Of a DNA stretch of 64,000 nucleotides, positions 34,395-43,526 are shown piece after piece. Made by a program: the position numbers and the translations under genes. Source of the DNA: Agrobacterium vitis (GTDB lineage: Bacteria; Pseudomonadota; Alphaproteobacteria; Rhizobiales; Rhizobiaceae); contig NZ_CP146242.1 of assembly GCF_037039395.1 (NCBI RefSeq), positions 2,801,001 to 2,865,000 on the forward strand, in the 5' to 3' direction. The notes beneath the pieces are model-generated. The model did not search any database. It saw only the letters and a program-made list of their open reading frames with translations, and was not told where the DNA came from. How positions within the stretch are numbered: the first letter of the stretch is position 1; every line of letters begins with the position of its first letter.

Positions 34395-36506
34395 ATGGAC
34401 GACATTCTGTCGCCGACCGATTTCATTCAAGCAAGCCGTGTGCTGAAGGTCTCGTCACCCTTGGGCGAGGACCAGTTGCTACCTGAGCGGATGATGGTTG
34501 ATGAAGGCGTCAATCGTCTGTTCGAGATCACCTTGTCGGTGCGCGCCAAGCGTGAGGCGGTCAAGCCCGATGAGTTAATCGGAAAGTTGGTCGATGTATC
34601 GCTCGAAATCCGTCAGGGCGAACTGGACGGTGACGGCGTGCGCCGGCCGTTCAATGGACTGGTGACCAATCTGTCCGAGGGACCACCGGTGACGCGCGGA
34701 CTTCGCTCATATACCCTGACCATTCGTCCGCAACTGTGGCTGCTGTCACGCCGGTCCGATTGCCGGATCTGGCAGAACATGACGGCCATCCAGGTGATGG
34801 AAACATTGCTCTCTGAACACGGTCTTCCCAGTGCCGCCTATGCCCCTCTGCACAAGACACCGCCATCGCGCGAGTTTTCTGTCCAGTGGAACGAAACGGA
34901 TCTCGATTACCTGCTGCGCCGCTTCGAGCAAGAGGGATTGTTTTACTGGTTTGAGCATGAGACCGGCGTTCACCGGCTGAAGGTCAGCGACAGCAAGGTG
35001 GCCTGGAGCAAGCCATCGGCTGCGGCAGAGGGAGAAGATAAAGTCAGATTAGCCCAGGGCTCATCGGACCGCAACCACATCAACGAATGGATGCGGCAAT
35101 TCTCCTATGTCCCCGGCCAGCGTGCCGGTGCGGACTGGAATTTCGAGACGCCCAGCACTGTACCGCTGAATGTCACGCCGTCACTGATTCAGATGCCGGG
35201 CGCCAAGCAGCGTGAGCTTTACGAATATCCGGCCCGCATCAGCGATGTGAAGGAAGCCGAACAGGCAGAGACCTTCCGCATGCAAGCAACAGAAGCCGAT
35301 CATGAGCGGGTGACGGGCAAATCCAATGTGCGCTTTCTGGAAGCCGGACGACGGTTCACGCCCTATGAGGAGCCGCATCCGGAACACAAATACGAAGAGC
35401 ATGTGATGACCCGGATTACCCATTGGGTCGTTGATCGCTCCTATGAAACGACGGAGAACGAACCAGAATATCGCAATGAGTTCGAGGCTATCCCGTCACG
35501 CGTGCCGCTAACCCCGCATCGCGACACGAAACGCCCCCGCATTGAGGGCGCGCAGGTGGCGATCGTCGCCGGACCCTCGGGTGAAGAGATCCACACCGAC
35601 CAGTATGGCCGCATCAAGGTCTGGTATCCCTGGGACCGCAAGGCAAAAAAGGATGGCAGCGACACTTGCTGGGTGCGGGTTGCCCAGAACTGGGCGGGCG
35701 GCCAGTGGGGAGGGCAGATCATCCCACGGATCGGCATGGAGGTGATGGTTGCCTTCATCGATGGCGATCCGGACCGGCCGTTGGTGACGGGGGTGGTGCC
35801 CAATCCGAAAAATGCCGTGCCTTATGATTTGCCAGCCAATAAGACGAAGAGCGTGTTTAGAACCAATACGCATAAGGGTAAAGGCTTCAATGAATTGAGC
35901 TTTGAAGATGAAGCCGGTCGAGAGCAAATATTTCTACATGCACAAAAAGATTTCGATAATCATGTACTCAATGACACGCGCGAACGAGTCGAGAGTGATC
36001 GACACCAGCATGTTGGAAACGACAAGACGAGTTTCGTGGGCGGCGATCAAGAGCAAGTTGTTGCAGGAAACATGTCTATTGCTGTAGGTCAAAATAAATT
36101 AACTGAATATCTTCTTTCGAGAACCCTAAATGTATTCGGTAGATTTTCTGATTTCATGGAAAAGCTTCGCATCCCGGACCCGTTTAATTTTGCGAAAGGT
36201 AATTTCCAGCTTTTCGTAGAAAAGAACAAATCGGAGATAGTACTTGCCGGTTCTTCAGAGATAGTAGGCGTAGCTAAATCGACGGTCGTTGGCAATCTCC
36301 ACCAGACGACGGTCGGGAAAAAAATGAGTGTGATCGTTCGGGGTCGCTCGGATGAAGACGTGGGGAGAATAAAAAATATTAATGTCGGGGAGCAGTTCAC
36401 CATCCGTGTTGGCGAAAACGTGATGATATCGATGTCAAAGGAGGGCGATGTGGTCATTCAGGCAAAGCGTATCATCATGAAAGCTGACAGTATTCACGAG
36501 AACTGA
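34395..36506 (+). CDS. vgrG: Type VI secretion tip protein VgrG
   Basis: A 703-residue T6SS spike. The gp27-like part (DFIQASRVLKVSSPLGEDQL, VQWNETDLDYLLRRFEQEGL) leads to the gp5 OB-fold (VAIVAGPSGEEIHTDQYGRI, VRVAQNWAGGQWGGQIIPRI) and a C-terminal beta-helix with repeated short segments (DRHQHVGNDKTSFVGGDQEQ). The start at 34395 (MDDILSPTDF) follows GGGGGCATTCC; the longer frame to 34230 is not family-like. There are no other core tss genes in the window, so this is an orphan vgrG island carrying its own effector genes immediately downstream. Confidence 0.93.
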   Translation: MDDILSPTDFIQASRVLKVSSPLGEDQLLPERMMVDEGVNRLFEITLSVRAKREAVKPDELIGKLVDVSLEIRQGELDGDGVRRPFNGLVTNLSEGPPVTRGLRSYTLTIRPQLWLLSRRSDCRIWQNMTAIQVMETLLSEHGLPSAAYAPLHKTPPSREFSVQWNETDLDYLLRRFEQEGLFYWFEHETGVHRLKVSDSKVAWSKPSAAAEGEDKVRLAQGSSDRNHINEWMRQFSYVPGQRAGADWNFETPSTVPLNVTPSLIQMPGAKQRELYEYPARISDVKEAEQAETFRMQATEADHERVTGKSNVRFLEAGRRFTPYEEPHPEHKYEEHVMTRITHWVVDRSYETTENEPEYRNEFEAIPSRVPLTPHRDTKRPRIEGAQVAIVAGPSGEEIHTDQYGRIKVWYPWDRKAKKDGSDTCWVRVAQNWAGGQWGGQIIPRIGMEVMVAFIDGDPDRPLVTGVVPNPKNAVPYDLPANKTKSVFRTNTHKGKGFNELSFEDEAGREQIFLHAQKDFDNHVLNDTRERVESDRHQHVGNDKTSFVGGDQEQVVAGNMSIAVGQNKLTEYLLSRTLNVFGRFSDFMEKLRIPDPFNFAKGNFQLFVEKNKSEIVLAGSSEIVGVAKSTVVGNLHQTTVGKKMSVIVRGRSDEDVGRIKNINVGEQFTIRVGENVMISMSKEGDVVIQAKRIIMKADSIHEN

Positions 36507-36511
36507 TCACT

Positions 36512-37783
36512 ATGGCAGAGAGCCAAGAAGACAAGACTTCAAATGGTGGCAAAGATCCTCAGGAAGGAGTTTGGCGTGTTCCCATGCTTCCGCCCGTGGA
36601 GCAGCGCGACTCAGTACGAGAAGAATGGTTACGAAGGCTTCATTGGAAGGACATCGATGCTTCAATCGCCGATGATGGCGGTATATCGAATCTTTGGGGG
36701 ATGGGATCTCACGGCAGGACAAGCCCCACGCTATGGTCTCCGATCGTGCCGCCACCGCAAGGCGACCTAGGATCTCTGCTTGGAAAGCCTGCTCGGGCAG
36801 CGACGACAAACGTCCAGCTTTCCCAGCAGGGACAAGCAGATCATTCGCTTGTGACCGATGACAACGAGGCCCAGCAAACGGCAAAAGAAGGTGAACAGCG
36901 ACCGCCGAACCAAACGATTAAAAGCGAGCAGCCCGGTACCGCAACACCATCAACTAAGGAGGAGAAGAGTCCTTGGAAGTTTGGAATCGATACTGAGTTT
37001 AAACGAGAGTTGAGCCAAGAAAGCGTGAAATTCGGTGGCGATAGCGGTCGAACGCTCCGGCAAGCTGCTGGTGAATCGCTCGGTCAAAGCGCCAAAAAAT
37101 TTGAACGTAAGTATCCTAAGCTTGATGAAGTCGGTGTAAGCGGCGAATATACCGCATGGGATAAGGCTGGTGAATTCAAGAAAATAGAGGGAAAAAGCGG
37201 CTCGGCTGACGGTAATCTTAGAGTATTCTATGGCGAGACGAAAGGAACTGCAAAAGGTACTATTTCCGCAGGCGGTGCTAAAGGTGAGGCGAGTGCTGGT
37301 GCAGAAGTTGGAATGCTAAAGGGCGAAGCAAATCTGGGTGACAAAAAAAGTCTGCTTGCTGGCAAAGCGGAAGGCCGAGTGGCCTCGGCAGATGCGAAGG
37401 CCAAGGTAAGTGGTGAAATCAAGTTCAAGGAAGTAGAAGCAACCGCTTCCGGTTCGCTCGGAGCGTCAGCGGTTTTATTAGAGGGGGAAGTTGGAGGCGA
37501 GATTCGTATCACTCCACGCCGCATCTGGAACGGGGTGATCGTCAGTGGTGTCAATACAGCTGCGAGTTGGGTCGGTTATGGCAAGCAACTCGAGAACATC
37601 GATGGTTGGGATTGGGGAATCATGTTGGGCGGATCGGTGGGTGGTACGGTCGGCCTTTCCGCTGAAGCTGAAGCATCGGCTGAACTCTCTAAGAAAGATA
37701 GAAAAGCCGGGGTCGAGACTAAAATCAAATTCGCTCCCGGACTGGGTGGATCCGTTAAAGGTAAGGCTGGACTTGTATGGTAG
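36512..37783 (+). CDS. Candidate T6SS effector, glycine/alanine-rich repeat C-terminus
   Basis: A 423-residue protein starting five bases after vgrG. I do not recognise the family. Residues 1-150 are polar and disordered-looking. Residues about 185-330 carry short alternating Gly/Ala/Lys/Glu strands (KGTISAGGAKGEASAGAEVG, GKAEGRVASADAKAKVSGEI), and the end contains a hydrophobic Gly-rich stretch (WGIMLGGSVGGTVGLSAEAE). The pattern suggests a beta-rich or membrane-inserting toxin. The next gene overlaps it by seven bases and is exported, as expected for an immunity protein against a periplasmic or membrane toxin. Function is inferred from context only. Confidence 0.6.
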   Translation: MAESQEDKTSNGGKDPQEGVWRVPMLPPVEQRDSVREEWLRRLHWKDIDASIADDGGISNLWGMGSHGRTSPTLWSPIVPPPQGDLGSLLGKPARAATTNVQLSQQGQADHSLVTDDNEAQQTAKEGEQRPPNQTIKSEQPGTATPSTKEEKSPWKFGIDTEFKRELSQESVKFGGDSGRTLRQAAGESLGQSAKKFERKYPKLDEVGVSGEYTAWDKAGEFKKIEGKSGSADGNLRVFYGETKGTAKGTISAGGAKGEASAGAEVGMLKGEANLGDKKSLLAGKAEGRVASADAKAKVSGEIKFKEVEATASGSLGASAVLLEGEVGGEIRITPRRIWNGVIVSGVNTAASWVGYGKQLENIDGWDWGIMLGGSVGGTVGLSAEAEASAELSKKDRKAGVETKIKFAPGLGGSVKGKAGLVW

Positions 37784-38952
37784 CGACGAGTGCACCAATG
37801 CTAGGGCGATGCATTGTTATAATGATCGCTGTGGTATCGCTTTATAATTACGTTGGCGCCGGGCAGGCGGTATCGGCAAAACGAGAAACGGGAAGGATGC
37901 AGACATTGACCGAGCAGGAAGCCAAACAACTTGGTTACATGCGACTATCCTTGAATTTGGGTGATAACGTCAAGGCTTCCTTCTTTGCAAAGGCCAATTC
38001 TCTTACCAGTCCGTTGGCAAAAGCCGAAGCGATCGAAGCGCCGGGTCGAGGCGAATTGGCAAAGGTATTTGTGCCCGATGATCGCGATAAGTTTGAAGTG
38101 ACTGTCGCTTTGTTCAAGCCAGGTTTCGCGGCTGAAGCACCTTCCATAAGTGAGCAGTTATTGATGGAAAACGGCTACGGCATAACCGACGCAAATCATA
38201 TCTCACTGACATCCGCGGATGCCGAAGGCAAAACATTAGATGAAGGCAAAGTAGCTAAGCTTGCTCGCTCGCTATGCCAAGTGCGTCAAGAGAAGGTTGT
38301 GTGCTTTCTCATGCAAGGCGACGCCGAGCACAGCTCCGAGTTTGAAGAACAGGCTCGTATGCTGAAAGATTCGTTGCAAATTGAAGACGGGGTCAAGGAA
38401 GGGTTTGACGCCAATCAGATTAAGCATCTGAAGATATCCTTGGGTGCGAAGGGTTCACTCACTTTGGACTATCCCTCCGTATTTTCTGTAGTTGATAATG
38501 ATTTTAGCGGTGATCTCCCTGGAACGCTCCATCTGCAACAAGGGGATGCTGATAATCCCCTCTCTGCGATCATGGTTGCCGCATCGGCTGGCGCCGCACC
38601 TCCAAGCGCTGACGCAATTGACTCTGTCGCGGATGGAATGATGCACAACTGGCTGGAGCAGAATGCGAAGCTTTTTGCTAATCCCGTCCTGGCGACCAAA
38701 GGAGATTTGTCAGGCCTTGGCAGTGGCGATATGGGGCGCTCCTATGCCTATGTCGTTGACAAGCTTGCAGATGGTGGTGGACAGGCACAGGTCCGCCTGA
38801 GCCTGTTTGCATCAGCAGGCGTTCGATACTCCGTTCTTATGGTCACCCATTACGCTCCTGGAGTTGATGAGACAGGTCCCTTCTTCGTCCGGTTGGGGGG
38901 GATAACGGGCTATGACCTCGTCATGCAGTCAATTTTAAAGCGAGTACATTAA
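37777..38952 (+). CDS. Exported partner of the effector candidate (putative immunity protein)
   Basis: A 391-residue protein with an N-terminal signal or anchor (GRCIVIMIAVVSLYNYVGAG, residues about 10-29), so it is periplasmic or membrane-bound. The start overlaps the effector stop (ATGGTAG), indicating coupled expression. The body contains two similar alpha/beta halves (about 40-200 and 215-391), the second ending GGITGYDLVMQSILKRVH. I do not recognise a domain. A truncated copy of its 3' end lies upstream of vgrG. Immunity function is inferred from gene order and export. Confidence 0.6.
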   Translation: MVATSAPMLGRCIVIMIAVVSLYNYVGAGQAVSAKRETGRMQTLTEQEAKQLGYMRLSLNLGDNVKASFFAKANSLTSPLAKAEAIEAPGRGELAKVFVPDDRDKFEVTVALFKPGFAAEAPSISEQLLMENGYGITDANHISLTSADAEGKTLDEGKVAKLARSLCQVRQEKVVCFLMQGDAEHSSEFEEQARMLKDSLQIEDGVKEGFDANQIKHLKISLGAKGSLTLDYPSVFSVVDNDFSGDLPGTLHLQQGDADNPLSAIMVAASAGAAPPSADAIDSVADGMMHNWLEQNAKLFANPVLATKGDLSGLGSGDMGRSYAYVVDKLADGGGQAQVRLSLFASAGVRYSVLMVTHYAPGVDETGPFFVRLGGITGYDLVMQSILKRVH

Positions 38953-39137
38953 ATCAATGGGAGGGGATGGCGTTTGTTTTCTTTAGCGACGTGTCACTTG
39001 CTTCGTAATCTTTAACAGTCTCCTTGGCGGTACGACTTGTAAGCTTGTTCTTGGGGCATGCAGATCTTGTTGCTGACGGATGATGTTTTGTTGCTGCGTG
39101 CAAGCCGTTTTAAACCCAATATCCGAGGAGCGCTTTC

Positions 39138-39390
39138 ATGAATGCAATACAGGACAAGGCTGCGTTTTTGCTGCCCGACATATCGACAGGTGATGATCGC
39201 TGGTCAAAATTGATGGCATTGGCTGATATGATGGAGATCGACGAAGCTGACCGGTGCTCTGACAATAACCAATGGAAAATCCTCGCTTACCCTGCGCAAG
39301 GATGGCCGCATCAGTGTCAAAGGGGTTTCGATTACTCAGCAGGCAGAGCGGTCTATTGCTCTCGATGCGGCCGTTATCGATCTAAATTGA
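39138..39390 (+). pseudogene. Degenerate T6SS accessory gene (DUF6484/DUF3540-like)
   Basis: From an ATG at 39138 with GAGGAGCG before it, one frame gives MNAIQDKAAFLLPDISTGDD up to about DEADR. The next frame then continues as ALTITNGKSSLTLRKDGRIS and VKGVSITQQAERSIALDAAV with a stop at 39388. The second part looks like the beta-strand end of small proteins that precede DUF2169 genes in T6SS islands. A frameshift with internal loss explains the present state. Confidence 0.45.
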
Positions 39391-39400
39391 CGATCTGTTT

Positions 39401-40417
39401 ATGTGGCAGGTTGAAAACAAAACACCGTTTGCTGCGCTCGGCTATTTCGCGCGGGATCGTGCAGGTTTGGAGCATTGGACTGTAGCAGTTCGTGCACGGT
39501 TTCACATTCTCACACATCAGTTGAACTCTTTGATGGACGATCAAGGTGAAATCCGAATCAAGCCGGAATACGCGGATAGCGAAAGACTAGAATTGCAGGC
39601 CGATGCGGACTTCTGCGCTTTCAAGCCAAAGACCGATGTGCTTTTGGCCGGTGAGGCGCGCGCGCGCGCTGGCTACGAGGTTAATAAGGTCGAAGTCGGA
39701 TTCGATCTGGCTGGACGTGGCAAACGTGCAATGGTTTTCGGCAAAAGACAGTTGCGCCAGAAGGCTGGAAAACTGGACCTGGAAGGGTATGAAGCGTTCA
39801 AATCTTGTCCTTTGAGTTGGAGGCATAGCCTCGGCGGTGCGGACTTTCTCAACCTCGATGCAGACCCCAATGAGGATAATCCGATAGGGATGGGTTGGAC
39901 ATCGAAATGGCCAAACATTCCTGATGGTACTGAAGTTGACTTGCCGTTGATTGAAAATCCGGAAGGGTTCATTGATGCTGGCCCCTTGCCTGCGCCGATT
40001 GGCTTCGGCGCAATCCAACCGTCCTGGCAGCCACGGGCATCTCATGCTGGAACCTATGACGAAGCTTGGCGAAAATATGAAGCGCCCTTGTTGCCATCCG
40101 ACTTCTCCGAGCAATTTTATCAGGTGGCACCGGCTGATCAAATATTCGATCTGAAAGGCGGCGAGTCAGGGCGCATCCTTGGCATGCATGAGGAAGGCGA
40201 TTACGGTTTTCGTCTGCCACAGGTGATTATGGATTGTAGCACCTGGATCAGAGGCCAGAAAGTCGACACAAGACCAAGGTTGATTTCGGTCCTTGTCAAT
40301 GGTTCCGAAAAGACACTTGAAATGGTGTGGAACACCAATCTGCCGTGTCCGACCGGTGATATGTCGGTTTCTCACTGCCGGGTTCATGTCAAACAGATGG
40401 CCGGGGTTGAGCGATGA
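39401..40417 (+). CDS. DUF2169 T6SS effector adaptor/chaperone
   Basis: A 338-residue DUF2169 protein. Motifs: ENKTPFAALGYFARDRAGLE at the start, KPKTDVLLAGEARARAGYEV, PIGFGAIQPSWQPRASHAGT and YDEAWRKYEAPLLPSDFSEQ. In Agrobacterium and related bacteria DUF2169 proteins load DUF4150 PAAR-like effectors onto VgrG. Here the DUF4150 effector is two genes downstream. The stop overlaps the next start (ATGA), so the cluster is coupled. Confidence 0.9.
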   Translation: MWQVENKTPFAALGYFARDRAGLEHWTVAVRARFHILTHQLNSLMDDQGEIRIKPEYADSERLELQADADFCAFKPKTDVLLAGEARARAGYEVNKVEVGFDLAGRGKRAMVFGKRQLRQKAGKLDLEGYEAFKSCPLSWRHSLGGADFLNLDADPNEDNPIGMGWTSKWPNIPDGTEVDLPLIENPEGFIDAGPLPAPIGFGAIQPSWQPRASHAGTYDEAWRKYEAPLLPSDFSEQFYQVAPADQIFDLKGGESGRILGMHEEGDYGFRLPQVIMDCSTWIRGQKVDTRPRLISVLVNGSEKTLEMVWNTNLPCPTGDMSVSHCRVHVKQMAGVER

Positions 40418-41466
40418 CCGCTTTTGCCCAGGTGTACGGTCTTGGTCTTTGTTGCCCTTTGGGCAAAAATCTCACCGATGCGTCCGAGGCCTATGCGGCA
40501 AACGACCATAACTTTATAAAGTCTGAAAAAGGACCCGTGGGGGCGGATGGCGCACCCATCACGCTTTCCTGTGTGATGCCCTTTGAGGATGTCCGGAATT
40601 TTGAAGTGAGACTACAGCGGCTTTTCGCAGGCGCTGTCGACGATTTGGTTAAGGCGCTCGATCTCAGCTACAGCGCGGCTTCGATGCGTCTTGTCGTGCC
40701 CCGCTGGCTGGCTGGGCACAAGATCGGGCAAGAACTGGCGACATGGATTGTCGCGACTTGGCCCACTCTGTTCACGGATGTCGCCTTGCTTGCTGATGGT
40801 GACACTTTGGCCGTCTATGAACTGGTCAAGGGATTGCAGGAGATCACCGAGGGGCAGATCCCTGCCTTGGCTATTGCTGCACTTGATAGCTATATGGATG
40901 CCGAACTCCTCGACATACTCGCGATAAGCGACCGTATTTATAAGCGCGGTACGCCCCATGGTCTCGTGCCCGGTGAGGCAGCGGTGATTGTCATGCTCGG
41001 TTCAAGTGCGACATTCCCCGATGCGTCGCCCATTGGCACGGTAAGATCGGCCTTCAACGGATTTGAGGCTGAAAATCTTTCGGAACCGCAAGGCATCATT
41101 GGCAGAGGTCTCGCCAGGCCGCTGCGTCAGGCTTTTGAAGCCTTTCAGCCGGATCGGTTTCTGGTCGATCTGAATGGCGAACGGTGGCGCTCGGAAGACC
41201 TTGGCTTTGCGCTTTCGGGGGCGCTCATTCCTGACAGGTTGCTCTCGGACTTTGAAACACCTCTCTCGAATACCGGTGACTGCGGCGCCGCCAACGGCTT
41301 GGTGATGACAGCATTTGCTTTGTGCTCGCCTGCGGACACGATCGACCACGATGTTTTCGCAGGCGATGACCACGAACGACGGCCCAGCCTTTCGATCCTA
41401 TCGACTTCGCATTTTGAAGGCCCGCGCTGTGTCATCGCGCTTGAGCGCTACGGAAGGGAGAACTGA
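40414..41466 (+). CDS. Ketosynthase/thiolase-fold protein of T6SS effector cluster
   Basis: A 350-residue protein with a degraded beta-ketoacyl-synthase fold: GLGLCCPLGKNLTDASEAYA at the start, IAALDSYMDAELLDIL, HGLVPGEAAVIVMLGSSA and NTGDCGAANGLVMTAFALCS. Such proteins recur between DUF2169 and DUF4150 genes in proteobacterial T6SS islands. Their role is unknown; loss of the full catalytic set suggests a structural or loading role rather than fatty-acid synthesis. Confidence 0.75.
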   Translation: MTAFAQVYGLGLCCPLGKNLTDASEAYAANDHNFIKSEKGPVGADGAPITLSCVMPFEDVRNFEVRLQRLFAGAVDDLVKALDLSYSAASMRLVVPRWLAGHKIGQELATWIVATWPTLFTDVALLADGDTLAVYELVKGLQEITEGQIPALAIAALDSYMDAELLDILAISDRIYKRGTPHGLVPGEAAVIVMLGSSATFPDASPIGTVRSAFNGFEAENLSEPQGIIGRGLARPLRQAFEAFQPDRFLVDLNGERWRSEDLGFALSGALIPDRLLSDFETPLSNTGDCGAANGLVMTAFALCSPADTIDHDVFAGDDHERRPSLSILSTSHFEGPRCVIALERYGREN

Positions 41467-41469
41467 GCC

Positions 41470-42444
41470 ATGCAGGAAACTGTCTCGATTAACGGTTTGA
41501 CACTCTGCCATAAGCATTCCGATGGCTGGGTTCGCTCAACTCTTCCGGATGTGTGCAAAAGCCCGGATAAACCGGTGCCTTACACCAACACCGCCTATGC
41601 CCGTGATCTCGCCAAAGGCACGACCACGGTATTCTCTCACGGTGGTGCCATGAATGGCATCAAGGGCTCTGAATTCTATCGCTCCTTCGGCGATGAACCC
41701 GGCAGCGGCGGCGGCGTCAAATCCGGCGTGCACCTGGACCGGGCAACATGGCTCTCCTGGTCGCCGAACGTGTTTATGGAGGGGCGTAATGTCACGCGGT
41801 TGACGGATCGCATGTTGCTGAACAAGGGCAATACGATCTCGGCGGGTGGGTATTTTACGGGAGATATTAAAGACGAAAAGAACAAAGATCTTTTAGAGGA
41901 GTTTTGCAAGGCCGCGTGCGAATGTCTGGCGGCTGGAACGATGAACCAACGTTGCGTGGCGGCGAAGCTAAAGGAATGGGCCAAGGCCAACGGGAAAAAT
42001 GTTTATCCAGAGGCTACCTATATTCGGAGCGGTCCAGAAGGTGAATGGCGTCTATTGGGGGAGCGCGCTGACGGCAGTTTGCGTACAAGCCGTCCGAAGG
42101 GATCACGTGCACCAGATATAACTGACCGCGATAATCAAGCGATCGTCGAAGGTAAGCTGAGCAATCCCAACACCGGTTTCAAAGATAGATATAACCCCGG
42201 CCAGGAGGATGATTATGAAGAAATGGCAGATCAAAACAATCTTACTTTCGAAAAGGTAGATTTTGACGACTGTGATTGTGATGGAAAAGGCAGATCGAAA
42301 GAGGTTCGAAAAAAAGAAGCAGAGCAGGCAGCGAAAGACGTGAGTGTTGCGCAAGCATTGATGTCGATAGCCAGTTTTACTGCAAGAAGAAATCCGGTTG
42401 GTCTGTTTCTGGACATGCTTTTTACAGCTTCACCTGCTTATTAA
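41470..42444 (+). CDS. DUF4150 PAAR-like protein with PD-(D/E)XK-type nuclease tail (T6SS effector)
   Basis: A 324-residue toxin. Residues 1-125 are the DUF4150 PAAR-like tip (GAMNGIKGSEFYRSFGDEPG, RMLLNKGNTISAGGYFTG). The C-terminal half has a restriction-endonuclease-like core: PDITDRDNQAIVEGKL, in which D and E-x-K fit the nuclease motif, then KDRYNPGQEDDYEEMA. This resembles VRR-NUC-type toxins that degrade DNA. DUF2169 and ketosynthase-like helpers precede it, and DUF3396 immunity genes follow. A hydrophobic C-terminal stretch (RRNPVGLFLDMLFTASPAY) is unusual. Confidence 0.8.
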   Translation: MQETVSINGLTLCHKHSDGWVRSTLPDVCKSPDKPVPYTNTAYARDLAKGTTTVFSHGGAMNGIKGSEFYRSFGDEPGSGGGVKSGVHLDRATWLSWSPNVFMEGRNVTRLTDRMLLNKGNTISAGGYFTGDIKDEKNKDLLEEFCKAACECLAAGTMNQRCVAAKLKEWAKANGKNVYPEATYIRSGPEGEWRLLGERADGSLRTSRPKGSRAPDITDRDNQAIVEGKLSNPNTGFKDRYNPGQEDDYEEMADQNNLTFEKVDFDDCDCDGKGRSKEVRKKEAEQAAKDVSVAQALMSIASFTARRNPVGLFLDMLFTASPAY

Positions 42445-42474
42445 ATCCGGGATGATTGAGGGGAATTCAATGCA

Positions 42475-43464
42475 ATGACTGATATCCACGCTGCCGATAA
42501 AGTCGAAATTAATAATTTTTCCGATTTTGATAAAATATATTTATCAGAGGGTGAGTACAAGGACGTAGTCTTCGGATTTGCCGCAAATTTTTTCTATGAA
42601 GGGGGCTCAACGAAAGAAGGGCGTATTCGGGGTAATAAACTATTGTCCCGATATCGTGATTTATTTCCTAGAGAAGTTAACCACTTTCATCCGTTTGGTG
42701 CGCGACGTCGCCGAAAAATCGATAAAATCGATCCAATTGATTACTACAATAAGTCTACGGATAAAATTTCCGACGCTGAAACCTATGGAGCCGGATTATA
42801 CGGGTTTAACGCAGAATTCCATGTAAATGGAGCGACTCCATATACGATAGGAAACGTCGGGTCTTCAAAATTCAAGCGGTGGTCATATGTGGATGCTTAT
42901 TTCCGTGCATCCTGGGTGGAGGTTCAAGGCTACGAGTTCTTGCTAAAGACGTTGTTGTCATGGCTTGATATTCTCAAGCCTAGTCACGGAACATTTGGCG
43001 TCTCGGTGCTGTTCGATACCGGCGGTTTTACCAGTCGTCAATGCGCGCTTGCCTTTCCTATTTTCACAAGATTTCCGGGTATGGATGTGCCTCGTCTCGG
43101 CACCTGGACTATCAAAGGTAGAGAAGAGAAGGACAAACGCTGGATCAGAACCATAAATTGGCTCACCATTCTCGATGACGCATTCGTCGAAGAACTAGGT
43201 GGATTGTCTCATGTCGAGGCGGAGCTTGGTGAAGATTGCCCGATTCACAAATGGAATGGCGGCATCATCATTCAGGCGGGTGCCGAACCACAGCTCGGTG
43301 ACGTCAATCGTGGTGATGTCCCTGAAGCTTATCGGAAAGTCGCACGGGTTACAAAGCCAATTAGGTTCGACAATTTCGTACCGAGCACAATCAGCATCAT
43401 TGAGGCACCTAAACCATTCGACCACCATGAAGAAACCGTAAAATGGTTTCGTCGCTTTGACTGA
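42475..43464 (+). CDS. DUF3396 type VI immunity family protein, copy 1
   Basis: A 329-residue DUF3396 protein, a family encoded next to T6SS nuclease effectors. Conserved pieces shared with the next gene are WIRTINWLTILDDAFVEELG, GGIIIQAGAEPQLGDVNRGD and PEAYRKVARVTKPIRF. It has no signal peptide, consistent with blocking a cytoplasmic DNase. It starts 30 bases after the effector. The 5' part is more AT-rich than the neighbours. Confidence 0.85.
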   Translation: MTDIHAADKVEINNFSDFDKIYLSEGEYKDVVFGFAANFFYEGGSTKEGRIRGNKLLSRYRDLFPREVNHFHPFGARRRRKIDKIDPIDYYNKSTDKISDAETYGAGLYGFNAEFHVNGATPYTIGNVGSSKFKRWSYVDAYFRASWVEVQGYEFLLKTLLSWLDILKPSHGTFGVSVLFDTGGFTSRQCALAFPIFTRFPGMDVPRLGTWTIKGREEKDKRWIRTINWLTILDDAFVEELGGLSHVEAELGEDCPIHKWNGGIIIQAGAEPQLGDVNRGDVPEAYRKVARVTKPIRFDNFVPSTISIIEAPKPFDHHEETVKWFRRFD

Positions 43465-43526
43465 AACAGGCGCCCCTCGGTGTAAAGCGCACCATTTTCC
43501 TGGGGGAAATCACTTGGACTCAACGG

